Assembly (NCBI GenBank): GCA_021773055.1
Contig: JAJFKV010000007.1
Coordinates: forward strand, 1 to 64,000
DNA: 64,000 nucleotides
Source of the DNA: Woeseiaceae bacterium
GTDB taxonomy: Bacteria > Pseudomonadota > Gammaproteobacteria > Steroidobacterales > Woeseiaceae
Direction of reading: 5' to 3'
Within the stretch, counting starts at the first letter, position 1; each line of letters starts with the position of its first letter. Made by a program: the position numbers and the translations under genes. Shown here piece after piece: positions 26,981 through 36,237 of this stretch. The notes below the pieces were generated by a model, which made no database searches, had not been told where the DNA came from, and was given only the letters and a program-made list of their open reading frames with translations.

Positions 26981-28593
26981 AAACTTATGACGCAATTGTC
27001 GTTGGTGCCGGACACAATGGCCTGACGAACGCAGCATTTCTGGCGAAAGCCGGGCTGGACGTAGTGTGCGTTGAGAAAAACGATTATATCGGTGGCGCCA
27101 CCGTGAGTCGTAACCTCTACAAAGACTGGTGGTACTCAAACTGTTCCTACGTTTGCAGCTTGTTGCGACCGGAGATTTATCGATCGCTCGAATTGCACAA
27201 ACACGGTCTGCAGGTCACGCCTTATGGCGGTTCTGTGACGTACATGGAAAACGGGGACTACTACGGTTCCTACCACGACCCCGAGGCGGCATACCGGGAA
27301 GACGCGCGCTTCTCCCGAAAAGATGCCGACGCGCACAAGAACTACTCCGCGGACACAATGCGGCAATGCCGGTTGATACGTGACTTCCTGCTCAGAACTG
27401 CGCCTGACCCAACGTCCTTTAAACCAAGGGACCTGATGGAACTCGTCCGCATCGGCGGCAAAATCAATGAGATGGGTGAGGATCGTATTGGTGAGACCAT
27501 TCGTTTCTGGACAATGAGTGTTGCCGAGTATCTTGACGAATATTTCGAAACCGACGTCATTAAGACGGCGTTATCCGCGAGCGGCATCATCGGTACAGCA
27601 TTGGGAATTCACTCACCGGGTACTGCTTACGTACTGCTGCATCACTATATGGGTGATGTCGACGGCAATGTTGGCTCCTGGGGTTTTGCTCGCGGTGGTA
27701 CCGGTGCGGTTGCCAATGCAATCGCCGGAGCGTTCCAGGCAGAGGGTGGCGAAATTAGAACCGAGGCCGGTGTTGACAAATTCATCGTCAAAAATGGCAA
27801 AGCTGTCGGTGTTGCTCTGGACAACGGTGACGAAATTCATGCAAACGTCGTAGTGTCGGCGATGGACGTGAAACGGACCTTCCTGACCTGCATGGACAAG
27901 AGCGATCTTCCGGAGAAATTCCACAAACGCGTCGAGAATTTCAAGATTCGTGGTTCATCGGGCAAGATCAACATCGCGCTCGACGGATTGCCGACATTCC
28001 CGGCATTGCCGAAAGACAGCCCGCTGTATCTCGCCGATATGCATTTCACCGACTCGATGGAGCGCATGGAGCGTGCCTATGACGACTGGAAAGATGGCAC
28101 CTGGTCAAAGGATCCCTATATCGATCTGACGATTCCGACGACAAACGACCCAACAATGGCGCCGCCAGGCAAGCACTTCATGAGTTGCTTCGTTCAGTAC
28201 TGCCCACGCCAGATCAACGGGCGAGACTGGACACAGAAAGATAAGGATGGCTTCCAGAAGTCGGTCTTTGACCAGATTTCGAACTACAGCCCCGACTTCG
28301 AGGACTTGGTGCTGCACGCAGAAGTTCGGACACCGCAGGACATCGAGAATGAAATCGGGATAACCGAAGGCAACATCTTCCATGGCGAATTGACCATGGA
28401 CCAGTTGATGTTCAACCGGCCGGTTCCGGGGTATGCACAGTACCGTAGTCCGATCGACGGTTTGTATATGTGTGGATCAAGCAATCACCCGGGCGGTGGC
28501 ATTATGGGTGCACCTGGGGCAAATGCGGCACGGGAGATCCTTGGCGATCTTAAACGTCCGAACACCGTACCGGAGAACTTTGGCGATGACTAA
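26977..28593 (+). CDS. PYROXD2/CrtI-like FAD oxidoreductase (first tandem copy)
   Basis: This 538-residue flavoprotein has an N-terminal dinucleotide-binding motif 'DAIVVGAGHNGLTNAAFLAKAGLDVVCVEK' and the conserved 'DYIGGATVSR'. It also has 'PGTAYVLLHHYMGDVDG', 'WGFARGGTGAVANAIAGAFQAEGGEI' and C-terminal 'GLYMCGSSNHPGGGIMGAPGANAAREIL', which are typical of phytoene-desaturase-like proteins of the PYROXD2 type. It probably oxidises an amine or unsaturated acid. The start is fixed by overlap with the aminotransferase stop (ATGA) and by the Rossmann motif beginning at residue 4. The next gene is a paralogue; the two may form a heteromer or act on successive intermediates. Confidence 0.88.
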   Translation: MKTYDAIVVGAGHNGLTNAAFLAKAGLDVVCVEKNDYIGGATVSRNLYKDWWYSNCSYVCSLLRPEIYRSLELHKHGLQVTPYGGSVTYMENGDYYGSYHDPEAAYREDARFSRKDADAHKNYSADTMRQCRLIRDFLLRTAPDPTSFKPRDLMELVRIGGKINEMGEDRIGETIRFWTMSVAEYLDEYFETDVIKTALSASGIIGTALGIHSPGTAYVLLHHYMGDVDGNVGSWGFARGGTGAVANAIAGAFQAEGGEIRTEAGVDKFIVKNGKAVGVALDNGDEIHANVVVSAMDVKRTFLTCMDKSDLPEKFHKRVENFKIRGSSGKINIALDGLPTFPALPKDSPLYLADMHFTDSMERMERAYDDWKDGTWSKDPYIDLTIPTTNDPTMAPPGKHFMSCFVQYCPRQINGRDWTQKDKDGFQKSVFDQISNYSPDFEDLVLHAEVRTPQDIENEIGITEGNIFHGELTMDQLMFNRPVPGYAQYRSPIDGLYMCGSSNHPGGGIMGAPGANAAREILGDLKRPNTVPENFGDD

Positions 28594-30142
28594 GAATATG
28601 GGCAATGAATACGATGCAATCGTGGTGGGCGCCGGCCACAATGGCCTGGTGTGTTCTGCGTTGCTGGCCAAAGCTGGCAAGCGGGTGCTGGTGCTTGAGG
28701 CCAACGAACAGGTTGGAGGTGCGTCTGTTACGCGCGAGTTCACTGAGGGTTACTCGGTGTCAGCCTGCGCTCATCTTTTGTATCAACTGCAAGCGGAGGT
28801 TCGCAAAGAACTGAAGATTGCCACACGAATGGCCTCCGAAGACATGACGACGATTGCTCTCGGTGAAGACGGTAATCACCTGCGCCTGAAGCCTGACAGT
28901 GTGGAAGGCGTTTCTGACGAAGACGCCGAACAGTATAGAGATTTCAGGAAACGCATGGCGCGCTTCTCGGATCTGCTTCGCAAATACTTCAACAAGACGC
29001 CACCACGATTGGGCAGCAACGATTTTAAGGACCTCATGACCCTGGGCCAGCTCGGTCTGGACGTACGCATGCTTGGCAAGGCTGAGATGGAAGCGCTTCT
29101 GCGACTAATTTTCATGAACATCCACGATGAGGTCACGGAGCGTTTTGAAAGTCCGTTGCTAAAAGGGGCGATTAGCCTGGATGCGGTCCTGGGAACGCAC
29201 CTCGGTCCTCGGTCGCCAAATACAATGATGACCTACCTGTACCGCATGGCTGGTGATCATGGTCGGACCGGTGTTCCGTCCGGCGGCATGGGCAGCGTCA
29301 GCAATGAGCTGGCACACGCGGCGCGAACTGCCGGCGCGACGATTCGCACCAGCATGCCCGTCAAACGCATCATTATTGAGAACGGTCGGGCGACCGGTGT
29401 GGAGACGGAATCCGGTGAGCGGTTTGACAGCCTGATGGTCGTATCGAACGCTGATCCGAAGACGACGCTAATGAAACTCATTGGTGCGAAACATGCGGAA
29501 ACCGGATTTGCACGTCGGATTTCTCATCTGCGCGCCAAAGGAAATGCTGCAAAACTGCACCTCGCATTGGACGGACTGCCCACAATTGACGGCCTGTCCA
29601 GGAAGGACTACGCAGAGCGACTCGTCATTGCGCCCGATGAGCACTATGTGGAGCGGGCGTTTAATCCGGCGAAGTATGGCGAGAGCTCGCCGAATCCGGT
29701 TATCGAAATCACCTTCCCGAGTTTCAAAGACGAAACGCTGGCGCCGACCGGCAAACACGTCATGTCAGCGGTCGTGCAATACGCACCGTACGCGTTGAAG
29801 GGTGGATGGAACGACGCGGCAAAAACCGCTTTCATGAAAGCGATCCTCGATACTCTGTCGAAATATATGCCAGACATTGAGCAGCGCATAACAGCCAGCG
29901 AATTGCTTACGCCAGCCGATCTCGAGACTGAGTTCCACATGACAGGTGGACACTGGCATCACGCCGAACTGACGCTGGATCAGTTCCTGTTTGTGCGGCC
30001 CGTGAATGGAGCAGCGCAGTATAAAATGCCGATTGACGGCGTGTATTTGTGTGGTGCGGGAGCGCACCCGGGTGGTGGCGTCAGTGGTGCGGCGGGCCGC
30101 AACGCGGCGCGGGCCATCCTGAGTCGGGAGAAAGCAGCATGA
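28586..30142 (+). CDS. PYROXD2/CrtI-like FAD oxidoreductase (second tandem copy)
   Basis: This 518-residue paralogue of the preceding gene has 'DAIVVGAGHNGLVCSALLAKAGKRVLVLEANEQVGGASVTR', 'GTHLGPRSPNTMMTYLYRMAGDHGRTGVPSGGMGSVSNELAHAA' and 'GVYLCGAGAHPGGGVSGAAGRNAARAIL'. The ATG at 28586 overlaps the previous stop by 8 nt. The two copies are clearly diverged in the middle, so this is not a recent duplication. Substrate unknown; the operon context suggests an N-containing intermediate. Confidence 0.88.
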   Translation: MTKNMGNEYDAIVVGAGHNGLVCSALLAKAGKRVLVLEANEQVGGASVTREFTEGYSVSACAHLLYQLQAEVRKELKIATRMASEDMTTIALGEDGNHLRLKPDSVEGVSDEDAEQYRDFRKRMARFSDLLRKYFNKTPPRLGSNDFKDLMTLGQLGLDVRMLGKAEMEALLRLIFMNIHDEVTERFESPLLKGAISLDAVLGTHLGPRSPNTMMTYLYRMAGDHGRTGVPSGGMGSVSNELAHAARTAGATIRTSMPVKRIIIENGRATGVETESGERFDSLMVVSNADPKTTLMKLIGAKHAETGFARRISHLRAKGNAAKLHLALDGLPTIDGLSRKDYAERLVIAPDEHYVERAFNPAKYGESSPNPVIEITFPSFKDETLAPTGKHVMSAVVQYAPYALKGGWNDAAKTAFMKAILDTLSKYMPDIEQRITASELLTPADLETEFHMTGGHWHHAELTLDQFLFVRPVNGAAQYKMPIDGVYLCGAGAHPGGGVSGAAGRNAARAILSREKAA

Positions 30143-31353
30143 CTATCGTTCAAGGACCCGTGCGAGAGGCGGTCCCTCAGGGGCCATTGAAGACACCGTT
30201 CTACCCGCGTGTTGAGAAGCTCGACACCGTCAATCAGTGGCATGAGTGGAAGGGATACTCCAGTCCTGACGCGTTGTACTGTGGGGATCTGGAATATTTC
30301 GCGATTCGGAATGGTACGGGAGTGTTCGATCTCTCGCCGATGACGAAATACCGGATAACCGGCCCCGATGCGCTGGATTACCTCAACCGCCTGGTGACGA
30401 GGGACATGGCGAAGGTTAAGCGCGGGCGCGTTGCCTATGCCGTTTGGTGTGACGATCAGGGTCAGGTTATCGACGATGGCACGATCTTCCACCTGCAAGA
30501 AGGCGAATATCGTCTTTGTTGTCAGGAGCGCCATTTCGCCTGGTTTCAGGCGGCGACGATTGGATTCGACGTTAGCGTTGTGCACGAGACCGAGGAAATC
30601 GCCGGTCTTGCGGTACAGGGACCAACCTCCTACAGCGTATTAAGGACGATGGGTGTTGAGGGTCTTGAAGAACTCAAGCCATTTGGATTGATCCATGTCG
30701 ATTTTCAAGGCTCGGAGATGATGGTCTCACGAACCGGATTCACAGCGGACCTCGGCTACGAGTTATGGATCGATCCAGGCAAAGCGCTGCAGTTATGGGA
30801 TGCACTGTTCGAGGCGGGCAAGGACTACAAAATTCGGGCGATAGGGACACATGCACTGGAACTCGCGCGTATTGAAGCGGGCTACCTCGCACCGTACGCC
30901 GAATTCCTGCCGTGCGACGAAACCATTCGAACAGGACGTTCCCGTTCGCCACTTGAGCTCGGTCTGGAGTGGCTCGTGGACTTCAAAAAGCCAAACTTCA
31001 ATGGCCGTCGCGCATTGGCTGAAGAAAAACGCAATGGATCGACGTGGCGTTTGGTGAAGCTCGATATCGAGGGTAATAAAATCGCAGACAGCTCGTACAT
31101 TTTCTCGAACCCGAAAGCAAAAGGCGATTCAATAGGATTTGTCACATCGGCCGCATGGTCGCCGGTTTGCAAACAGAATATTGCTCTAGGTACTGTGCTC
31201 GTGCCGCATGGCAAGCCTGGTGACACTGTTTGGGTCGAGGTTTACTACCAGCGTGAAATGCACTGGAATCGCGCCATGGCGAAAGCTACGGTTGTCGATA
31301 AACCGTTCTGGTTCCCGCCGCGGCGAGGAGCAACTCCGCCGGGTCCGTACTAG
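30139..31353 (+). CDS. GcvT-like aminomethyltransferase/demethylase
   Basis: This 404-residue stand-alone member of the glycine-cleavage T family has 'AIRNGTGVFDLSPMTKYRITGPDALDYLNRLVTRD', 'AYAVWCDDQGQVIDDGTIFHL', 'GLAVQGPTSYSVL', 'RTGFTADLGYELWIDPGKALQLWDAL' and C-terminal 'IGFVTSAAWSPVCKQNIALGTV', all typical of T-protein and dimethylglycine dehydrogenase C-terminal domains that pass a one-carbon unit to tetrahydrofolate. No GcvH or GcvP is nearby, so it is probably a catabolic demethylase. The ATG overlaps the stop of the flavoprotein gene; partnering with that flavoprotein is a reasonable guess (flavin oxidation of N-methyl followed by transfer to folate). Confidence 0.88.
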   Translation: MTIVQGPVREAVPQGPLKTPFYPRVEKLDTVNQWHEWKGYSSPDALYCGDLEYFAIRNGTGVFDLSPMTKYRITGPDALDYLNRLVTRDMAKVKRGRVAYAVWCDDQGQVIDDGTIFHLQEGEYRLCCQERHFAWFQAATIGFDVSVVHETEEIAGLAVQGPTSYSVLRTMGVEGLEELKPFGLIHVDFQGSEMMVSRTGFTADLGYELWIDPGKALQLWDALFEAGKDYKIRAIGTHALELARIEAGYLAPYAEFLPCDETIRTGRSRSPLELGLEWLVDFKKPNFNGRRALAEEKRNGSTWRLVKLDIEGNKIADSSYIFSNPKAKGDSIGFVTSAAWSPVCKQNIALGTVLVPHGKPGDTVWVEVYYQREMHWNRAMAKATVVDKPFWFPPRRGATPPGPY

Positions 31354-31362
31354 CGGATATGC

Positions 31363-33474
31363 GTGGTGAATAGACACCGGTTGGATCCGTTATTACGACC
31401 AAAATCGGTCGCAGTAGTGGGTGCGTCGAAGCGTGCCGATTCCATCGGCGAATGGGTGCTCAAGAACCTGAGCATTGGCGGTTACAAGGGTCACGTTTAC
31501 CCGGTTAATCCCCGCCACAGCAATATTCAGGGCCACCCCTGCTACAAGTCATTGTCCGAGCTGCCGGAAGTTCCGGAGCTTGTGGTTTTCGGTGTCGGCG
31601 ATCATCGCCTGGAGGCTGCGCTGGATGAGGCTATTTCTGCTGGCATTCCTGCCGCGGTCATCCAGTCGACGCTGGCACTGGACGATGACGCCGACCCGCC
31701 ACTGAAAGAACGGCTAAGACAAAAAATCGTCGCAGCCGGAATGCTCGTGTGCGGAGCCAACGGCATGGGTTATTACAATGTCCGTGACCACGTCTGGACC
31801 TGCGGGTTCGACAGCGCAGCACACGACGCGCCCGGCAACGTTGCGCTGATCAGCCACTCGGGTTCCGGAATGTCTGGCATCATCGATTGTGAAGAGCGTT
31901 TACAGATCAACCTCGCGGTATCGACCGGTAATGAACTCAGCACGACGATGGACGAGTATCTCGATTTCGCACTGGAATTGCCCGAGACCCGGGTTGTCGG
32001 GTTGTTCATCGAAACAGCACGCAATCCGGCAGGGTTCCGGGCTGCCCTGAAAAAAGCTGCGCAGCGCCGCATACCTGTCGTTGCATTGAAGTTGGGGCGT
32101 AGCGAAGAATCGGCGCAGCTCGCGGTTTCTCACTCCGGCGCTATGGCGGGTGATGATGCGACTTACGAGGCGTTGTTCGATCGCTATGGTGTGCAGCGCG
32201 CTAGTGATCAGGACGAACTCACAACGATGCTCATCATGTTTGCCGCACTGCACCCGGTCGGCGCTGGCGGCCTGGTGTCGTTGCACGATTCGGGCGGCGA
32301 GCGAGCTTTGCTCGTCGATCTCGCGGCCGACGCGAAGGTGCCGCTGACGCGGTTGTCTGAGAGCACCGTAAAGAAACTAGAAGAAGTTCTCGATCCGGAA
32401 TTGCCCGCCGTAAATCCGCTGGATGCCTGGAGCCGGGGCGGGCCGGATGCATCGTCGCAAATGGCACGTAGTTTGACATTGATGATGCAGGACAGAGCAG
32501 CGGCACTCGGTGCTGTCGTTCACGATCGGGCGCCCTTCGGAAAGATCTATCCAAGCTATCTCACATACATGCAACGTGCCCGCGCGGAGTCCGGCAAACC
32601 GGTCGCACTCGTATCCGCGACGCAGGGAAGCGGTTGCGATGAAGCAGTCGTTACCAGTACCCGGGCGGGATTCCCGGTTCTGGACGGCGTTAGTCAGTTC
32701 CTGAAAGGCGCGAACGCGCTGTTTGCTTATCGTGACTTTCTGTTACGCGCTCAATCCGAGTGGATGGTACCCGATGAAGCAGTCGTGACGTCCTGGCGGA
32801 GCCGATTACGTACCGGCGAGACGCTGGGCGAGCACGCTGCGCTGCAAATGCTCAGCGATTTTGGTGTGCAAACGTCATCACCCAAAGAAGCAGCCGACGA
32901 AGATACCGTTCTGGAGGCCGCGCAACAGTGTGCTTATCCGGTTGTTCTAAAATCGGCCCGGCCCGGTTTGCTGCATAAGTCGGATCAAGGGGGTGTTATC
33001 GTCGGCATCATCGATGCAGACCAGTTGCGGCAAATGTATGCGTTGATGCGGGGGCGTCTTGGCGACGATGTCCTGGTATCGAAAGTGGTGGATACCGGTG
33101 TCGAGATGTTTCTTGGACTGAAACGTGACCCGCAATTCGGTCCTGTTGTACTGCTCGGTTTTGGTGGTGTCCTGGCAGAAACGATCGACGACTTACAGTT
33201 TGCGTTGCCGCCGTTCGACGCAGAACATGCCCGTCGTTGCATCGACAGGATGAAATTACGACCACTCCTCGACGGAGTTCGTGGCGCACCCGCCGTCGAC
33301 GTCGATGCGTTTTGCACGATGGCTGAGCAGTTTTCTGTGATGGCGCACGCGTTACGTGATGTCGTTACGGAGATCGACGTTAATCCGGTCATTGTCAACG
33401 AAGGTGGTGCAGTAGCCGTCGACGCGTTGCTTGTCGGGCGCGATCGCAGACAGGAGCAGCGTGCAGAAACTTGA
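31363..33474 (+). CDS. ADP-forming acyl-CoA synthetase (acetyl-CoA synthetase-like)
   Basis: This 703-residue fused enzyme has an N-terminal CoA-binding domain ('RPKSVAVVGASKRADSIGEWVLKNL', 'GYKGHVYPVNP'), a succinyl-CoA-synthetase-like flavodoxin domain ('NVALISHSGSGMSG' and 'AQLAVSHSGAMAGDD', a probable phospho-His segment) and a C-terminal ATP-grasp domain ('YPVVLKSARPGLLHKSDQGGVIVGI', 'EIDVNPVIVNEGG'). It interconverts an organic acid plus CoA and ATP with the acyl-CoA, ADP and phosphate. In this operon it would activate the carbon skeleton left after amine removal for the acyl-CoA dehydrogenase on the opposite arm. The GTG start at 31363 could also be the next GTG. Confidence 0.9.
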   Translation: MVNRHRLDPLLRPKSVAVVGASKRADSIGEWVLKNLSIGGYKGHVYPVNPRHSNIQGHPCYKSLSELPEVPELVVFGVGDHRLEAALDEAISAGIPAAVIQSTLALDDDADPPLKERLRQKIVAAGMLVCGANGMGYYNVRDHVWTCGFDSAAHDAPGNVALISHSGSGMSGIIDCEERLQINLAVSTGNELSTTMDEYLDFALELPETRVVGLFIETARNPAGFRAALKKAAQRRIPVVALKLGRSEESAQLAVSHSGAMAGDDATYEALFDRYGVQRASDQDELTTMLIMFAALHPVGAGGLVSLHDSGGERALLVDLAADAKVPLTRLSESTVKKLEEVLDPELPAVNPLDAWSRGGPDASSQMARSLTLMMQDRAAALGAVVHDRAPFGKIYPSYLTYMQRARAESGKPVALVSATQGSGCDEAVVTSTRAGFPVLDGVSQFLKGANALFAYRDFLLRAQSEWMVPDEAVVTSWRSRLRTGETLGEHAALQMLSDFGVQTSSPKEAADEDTVLEAAQQCAYPVVLKSARPGLLHKSDQGGVIVGIIDADQLRQMYALMRGRLGDDVLVSKVVDTGVEMFLGLKRDPQFGPVVLLGFGGVLAETIDDLQFALPPFDAEHARRCIDRMKLRPLLDGVRGAPAVDVDAFCTMAEQFSVMAHALRDVVTEIDVNPVIVNEGGAVAVDALLVGRDRRQEQRAET

Positions 33475-34309
33475 TATATATCAATCGCTCTGGGGGATGG
33501 AGCTGCGCAAGCCCGGGCTGCCGGAGCGAAGCAAGGAAGAGGCTTTCAGGATGATCGCCGATGCCGGCTTCGATGGCGCGTGCATGGACCCGTCGGTGGC
33601 AGAAATTCCTGAGTGTCGCGAATACGCGCACTTGTTCGCGGCGCACAAACTTGCTTGCATGGTGAACGCATTTCCTTACAGTCCGGATGACATGGCACCG
33701 ATACTGGACTTTGCGACGGAAATGGATTCCCGCCTGGTGAATGTTATTAGCGGTGTGATGCCCATCAAACCCGAGGATGCCGTTTCCGATGTGTGTCGCT
33801 GGATTGGCGAGGCAGGTGATCGCGACATGCCACTGTTATTCGAGACACATCGTGACGGACTACTGAACGACCTGTACTTCACTCTACAGTTGATGGACCT
33901 TGTGCCCGAAATGCGTTTGTGCGCCGACCTTTCGCATTTTGTAGTGGATCGTGAACTGCGCTCACCCATTCCGCCGCGCGACCAGGCCTACATCAGCTCA
34001 GTGCTGAACCGCTCGGACTGTTTTCAGGGCCGTATTGCGAATCGCGAACAGGTACAGATCCAGATCAATTTTCCACAGCACCAGGAATGGGTGGAGATAT
34101 TCAAAGGCTGGTGGAAAGAAGGCATGCGCGAATGGCGCAAACGCAGTGATGATGATGCGACCCTCATTTTTCTGTGCGAACTTGGACCACCACCGTATGC
34201 GATAACGGATGGAAATCAGAACGAGTTATCTGATCGGTGGCAAGAGTCTTTACAAATCCGGGACTGGGCACGCACTATCTGGACGGAGCTTGAGAGCGAG
34301 AACGAATAA
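33461..34309 (+). CDS. TIM-barrel protein, sugar phosphate isomerase/AP-endonuclease-2-like
   Basis: This 282-residue protein resembles xylose-isomerase-like TIM barrels: 'AFRMIADAGFDGACMDPS', 'PLLFETHRDGLLND' (metal-ligand Glu), 'MRLCADLSHFVVDRE' (Asp and His) and 'LIFLCELGPPPYA' (Glu). The reaction is unknown; relatives isomerise or cleave small hydroxy acids and sugars. The GTG at 33461 is selected because AGGAG lies 4 nt upstream and the protein begins 'QKLDIYQSLWG'; the longer frame overlaps the synthetase gene. It shares one base with the MOSC start (TAATG). Confidence 0.72.
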   Translation: MQKLDIYQSLWGMELRKPGLPERSKEEAFRMIADAGFDGACMDPSVAEIPECREYAHLFAAHKLACMVNAFPYSPDDMAPILDFATEMDSRLVNVISGVMPIKPEDAVSDVCRWIGEAGDRDMPLLFETHRDGLLNDLYFTLQLMDLVPEMRLCADLSHFVVDRELRSPIPPRDQAYISSVLNRSDCFQGRIANREQVQIQINFPQHQEWVEIFKGWWKEGMREWRKRSDDDATLIFLCELGPPPYAITDGNQNELSDRWQESLQIRDWARTIWTELESENE

Positions 34310-34893
34310 TGAAAACCATAACAGCAACTGTTGTTTCAGTGCACTCTGGCGGTAGCGAGCAACTCGCCAAGGAAGAGCAGGCGTCGATTATTGTTGAGCT
34401 TGATGGTGTCGTTGGTGACCGTCATCGCTCGTACTCGCGCGAGGCCTGGGCTGGTGACAAACAAGCAAAAGGAACGGTGCGACGCAATGAACGGCAATGG
34501 TCAGCTGTATCTGCCGAAGAATTGCTTGAAATTCGGGGGGCGATGGATCTCGTAGAGCCGCTGACGGCAACTGCACTTGGTGCGAACCTGTGTCTTGAGG
34601 GTGTCGCCGAGTTATCGCGATTGCCGAAGGGCAGTATTTTGCGCTTTCCGACGGGCGCTGAGCTCATGGTTGCCGAGTACAATCCACCGTGTCTGGATAT
34701 GGGCACGAAACTCGCTGAGACACTGACAACGCGCTCCGGAGCGCCGCTGGAAAACACATCATTTTCCAAGGCGTCGAAATCGTTACGAGGCGTCGTCGGT
34801 GTGGTCGAAGTGGCCGGGATCATCAATCCCGGCGATGAGGTCGAAATTATTCCGTATGAGCACCCGTCGTGGCTTGCTCGCTCTGCCGATTAA
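34309..34893 (+). CDS. MOSC-domain protein
   Basis: This 194-residue protein shows the MOSC beta-barrel pattern: 'VELDGVVGDRHRS', 'NERQWSAVSAEELLEIRGAMD', 'ATALGANLCLEGV', 'SILRFPTGAELMVAEYNPPCLDMG', with Cys in 'NPPC' as the candidate molybdenum-cofactor or sulfur ligand. MOSC proteins carry sulfur or bind Moco, as in YiiM and mARC enzymes. It is unusual in an amine-catabolic operon; mARC-type reduction of N-hydroxylated compounds is one possible link, speculative. Its 3' end overlaps the convergent amidohydrolase gene by 47 nt. Confidence 0.78.
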   Translation: MKTITATVVSVHSGGSEQLAKEEQASIIVELDGVVGDRHRSYSREAWAGDKQAKGTVRRNERQWSAVSAEELLEIRGAMDLVEPLTATALGANLCLEGVAELSRLPKGSILRFPTGAELMVAEYNPPCLDMGTKLAETLTTRSGAPLENTSFSKASKSLRGVVGVVEVAGIINPGDEVEIIPYEHPSWLARSAD

Positions 34894-36193
34894 CAATCGT
34901 TCCACCCTTGATTACAACTCGGATATCCTGCAGCTCAGCAATATCGTCAAGCGGATTACCGCGTACGGCGATCAAGTCAGCGTAACGCCCGACCTCGATA
35001 GCGCCAACATCGCCAGCAACACCCATGTGATCTGCAGCCGCTGAGGTAGCGGACTGGATCGCCTTCATTGGCGCCATGCCGTGCTTCACCATTTCTGCAA
35101 ATTGCCGAGTGCCCATGTCGTGGGGGAGCACACCGAGATCGGTCCCGAACAGCAACGTCACGCCGGCGTCGAGCGATTTTCGAAATACCTCACGTTGTGC
35201 CTCTGTCGTTTCTTCGTTCTTCCGCATGAACTCCTCGGCGTAGCCGTGAGCCTCGCCAATCTCTTCAGTGTAGGTGCCGTTGTAAACGTCCATTGTGAAC
35301 GCGACATCGTGCTCCAGCGCCAGAGCGACTGATTCGTCGTCACCCAGAGAGGCATGTTCTATCGAACTGACACCAGCCAGGATTGCGTCCTTGATTGACT
35401 CCGCACTGTGCGCATGCGCGGTCACTTTAATTCCAGCAGCATCGGCGACTTCGACTACGGCCTTAATCTCCTCAAAAGTCATTTCCGGGGCGCCCGGAAT
35501 GCCGCCGTGTCCGAACACGGCGCCCGAGGCGATGACCTTGATGAAATCCGCGCCACCGGCAACGAATTCCTGGGTCCGGGCCCGGAATTCGTCAGGTCCG
35601 CGAGCAACTCCCATGCGGTAGTAGTCCGGAATCTCACTGTCGTCAATTCCGGGGATGTACATATCGCCGCCACCGTGCGGAATAGTCAGGTACGGGCCGG
35701 CTATCCGTATCCGGGGGCCTTCGACCTTGCCGGCTTCGATCTGATCCCTGAGATCCCGGGCAACCCATGCCTTGTAAGTACCGACGTTACGGACCGTGGT
35801 GAAGCCGGCTTTCAGGACAATGCCGGCAAGCTCTTCGGCGAGCTGTTGAGTGTCTTCCGGGGTGCGCCTGAGGTATATCGTATAGTCGTCGGCGTCTTCT
35901 GGCCGTCCGTCCAGGTGTACGTGCATATCGATCAATCCGGGCAGGCAGGTGTGCTCGCTCAGGTCCAGGATTTCGGCATCCGCCATTGACGGATCATTGC
36001 CGGCAAGAATTTCGCTGATGCGCTCCTGTCGAACAACAATAAGCTGGTCACGAGTAGGCTCATCCGACAACCCATTGATCATCACGCCACACCGAACAAT
36101 AAGGTCGACGTCATCGGCGTTTACTGTCTCGGTTTTCTGGCCGCAAGCGGTCGCAAGCAATAACAGGATAATTGGTACAACAAATCGATTCAC
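34847..36193 (-). CDS. amidohydrolase family lipoprotein
   Basis: This 448-residue metal-dependent hydrolase has a lipoprotein signal (lipobox LATAC). Metal and active-site motifs are 'LPGLIDMHVHLDG', 'GADFIKVIASGAV' (lysine), 'KVTAHAHS', 'SIEHASLGDD' and 'LLFGTDLGVLPHDMG', as in the imidazolonepropionase/Xaa-Pro-dipeptidase-like branch. It closes with 'GAIEVGRYADLIAV'. It probably hydrolyses amide or peptide bonds in the periplasm. GTG at 36193 is chosen because GGAG lies 6 nt upstream; the open frame begins with TTG at 36205. It is monocistronic and convergent with the MOSC gene. Confidence 0.87.
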   Translation of the reverse strand: MNRFVVPIILLLLATACGQKTETVNADDVDLIVRCGVMINGLSDEPTRDQLIVVRQERISEILAGNDPSMADAEILDLSEHTCLPGLIDMHVHLDGRPEDADDYTIYLRRTPEDTQQLAEELAGIVLKAGFTTVRNVGTYKAWVARDLRDQIEAGKVEGPRIRIAGPYLTIPHGGGDMYIPGIDDSEIPDYYRMGVARGPDEFRARTQEFVAGGADFIKVIASGAVFGHGGIPGAPEMTFEEIKAVVEVADAAGIKVTAHAHSAESIKDAILAGVSSIEHASLGDDESVALALEHDVAFTMDVYNGTYTEEIGEAHGYAEEFMRKNEETTEAQREVFRKSLDAGVTLLFGTDLGVLPHDMGTRQFAEMVKHGMAPMKAIQSATSAAADHMGVAGDVGAIEVGRYADLIAVRGNPLDDIAELQDIRVVIKGGTIVNRQSEQATTGAHTE

Positions 36194-36237
36194 CGGTGGC
36201 TCCAATTAGTTAAGCAAACAATAGTAAGCTGGCGAAC

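Noticed and set aside
30139-31353. GcvT of the glycine cleavage system
   Set aside because: No gcvH or gcvP nearby, and it is embedded among flavoproteins and a CoA ligase.
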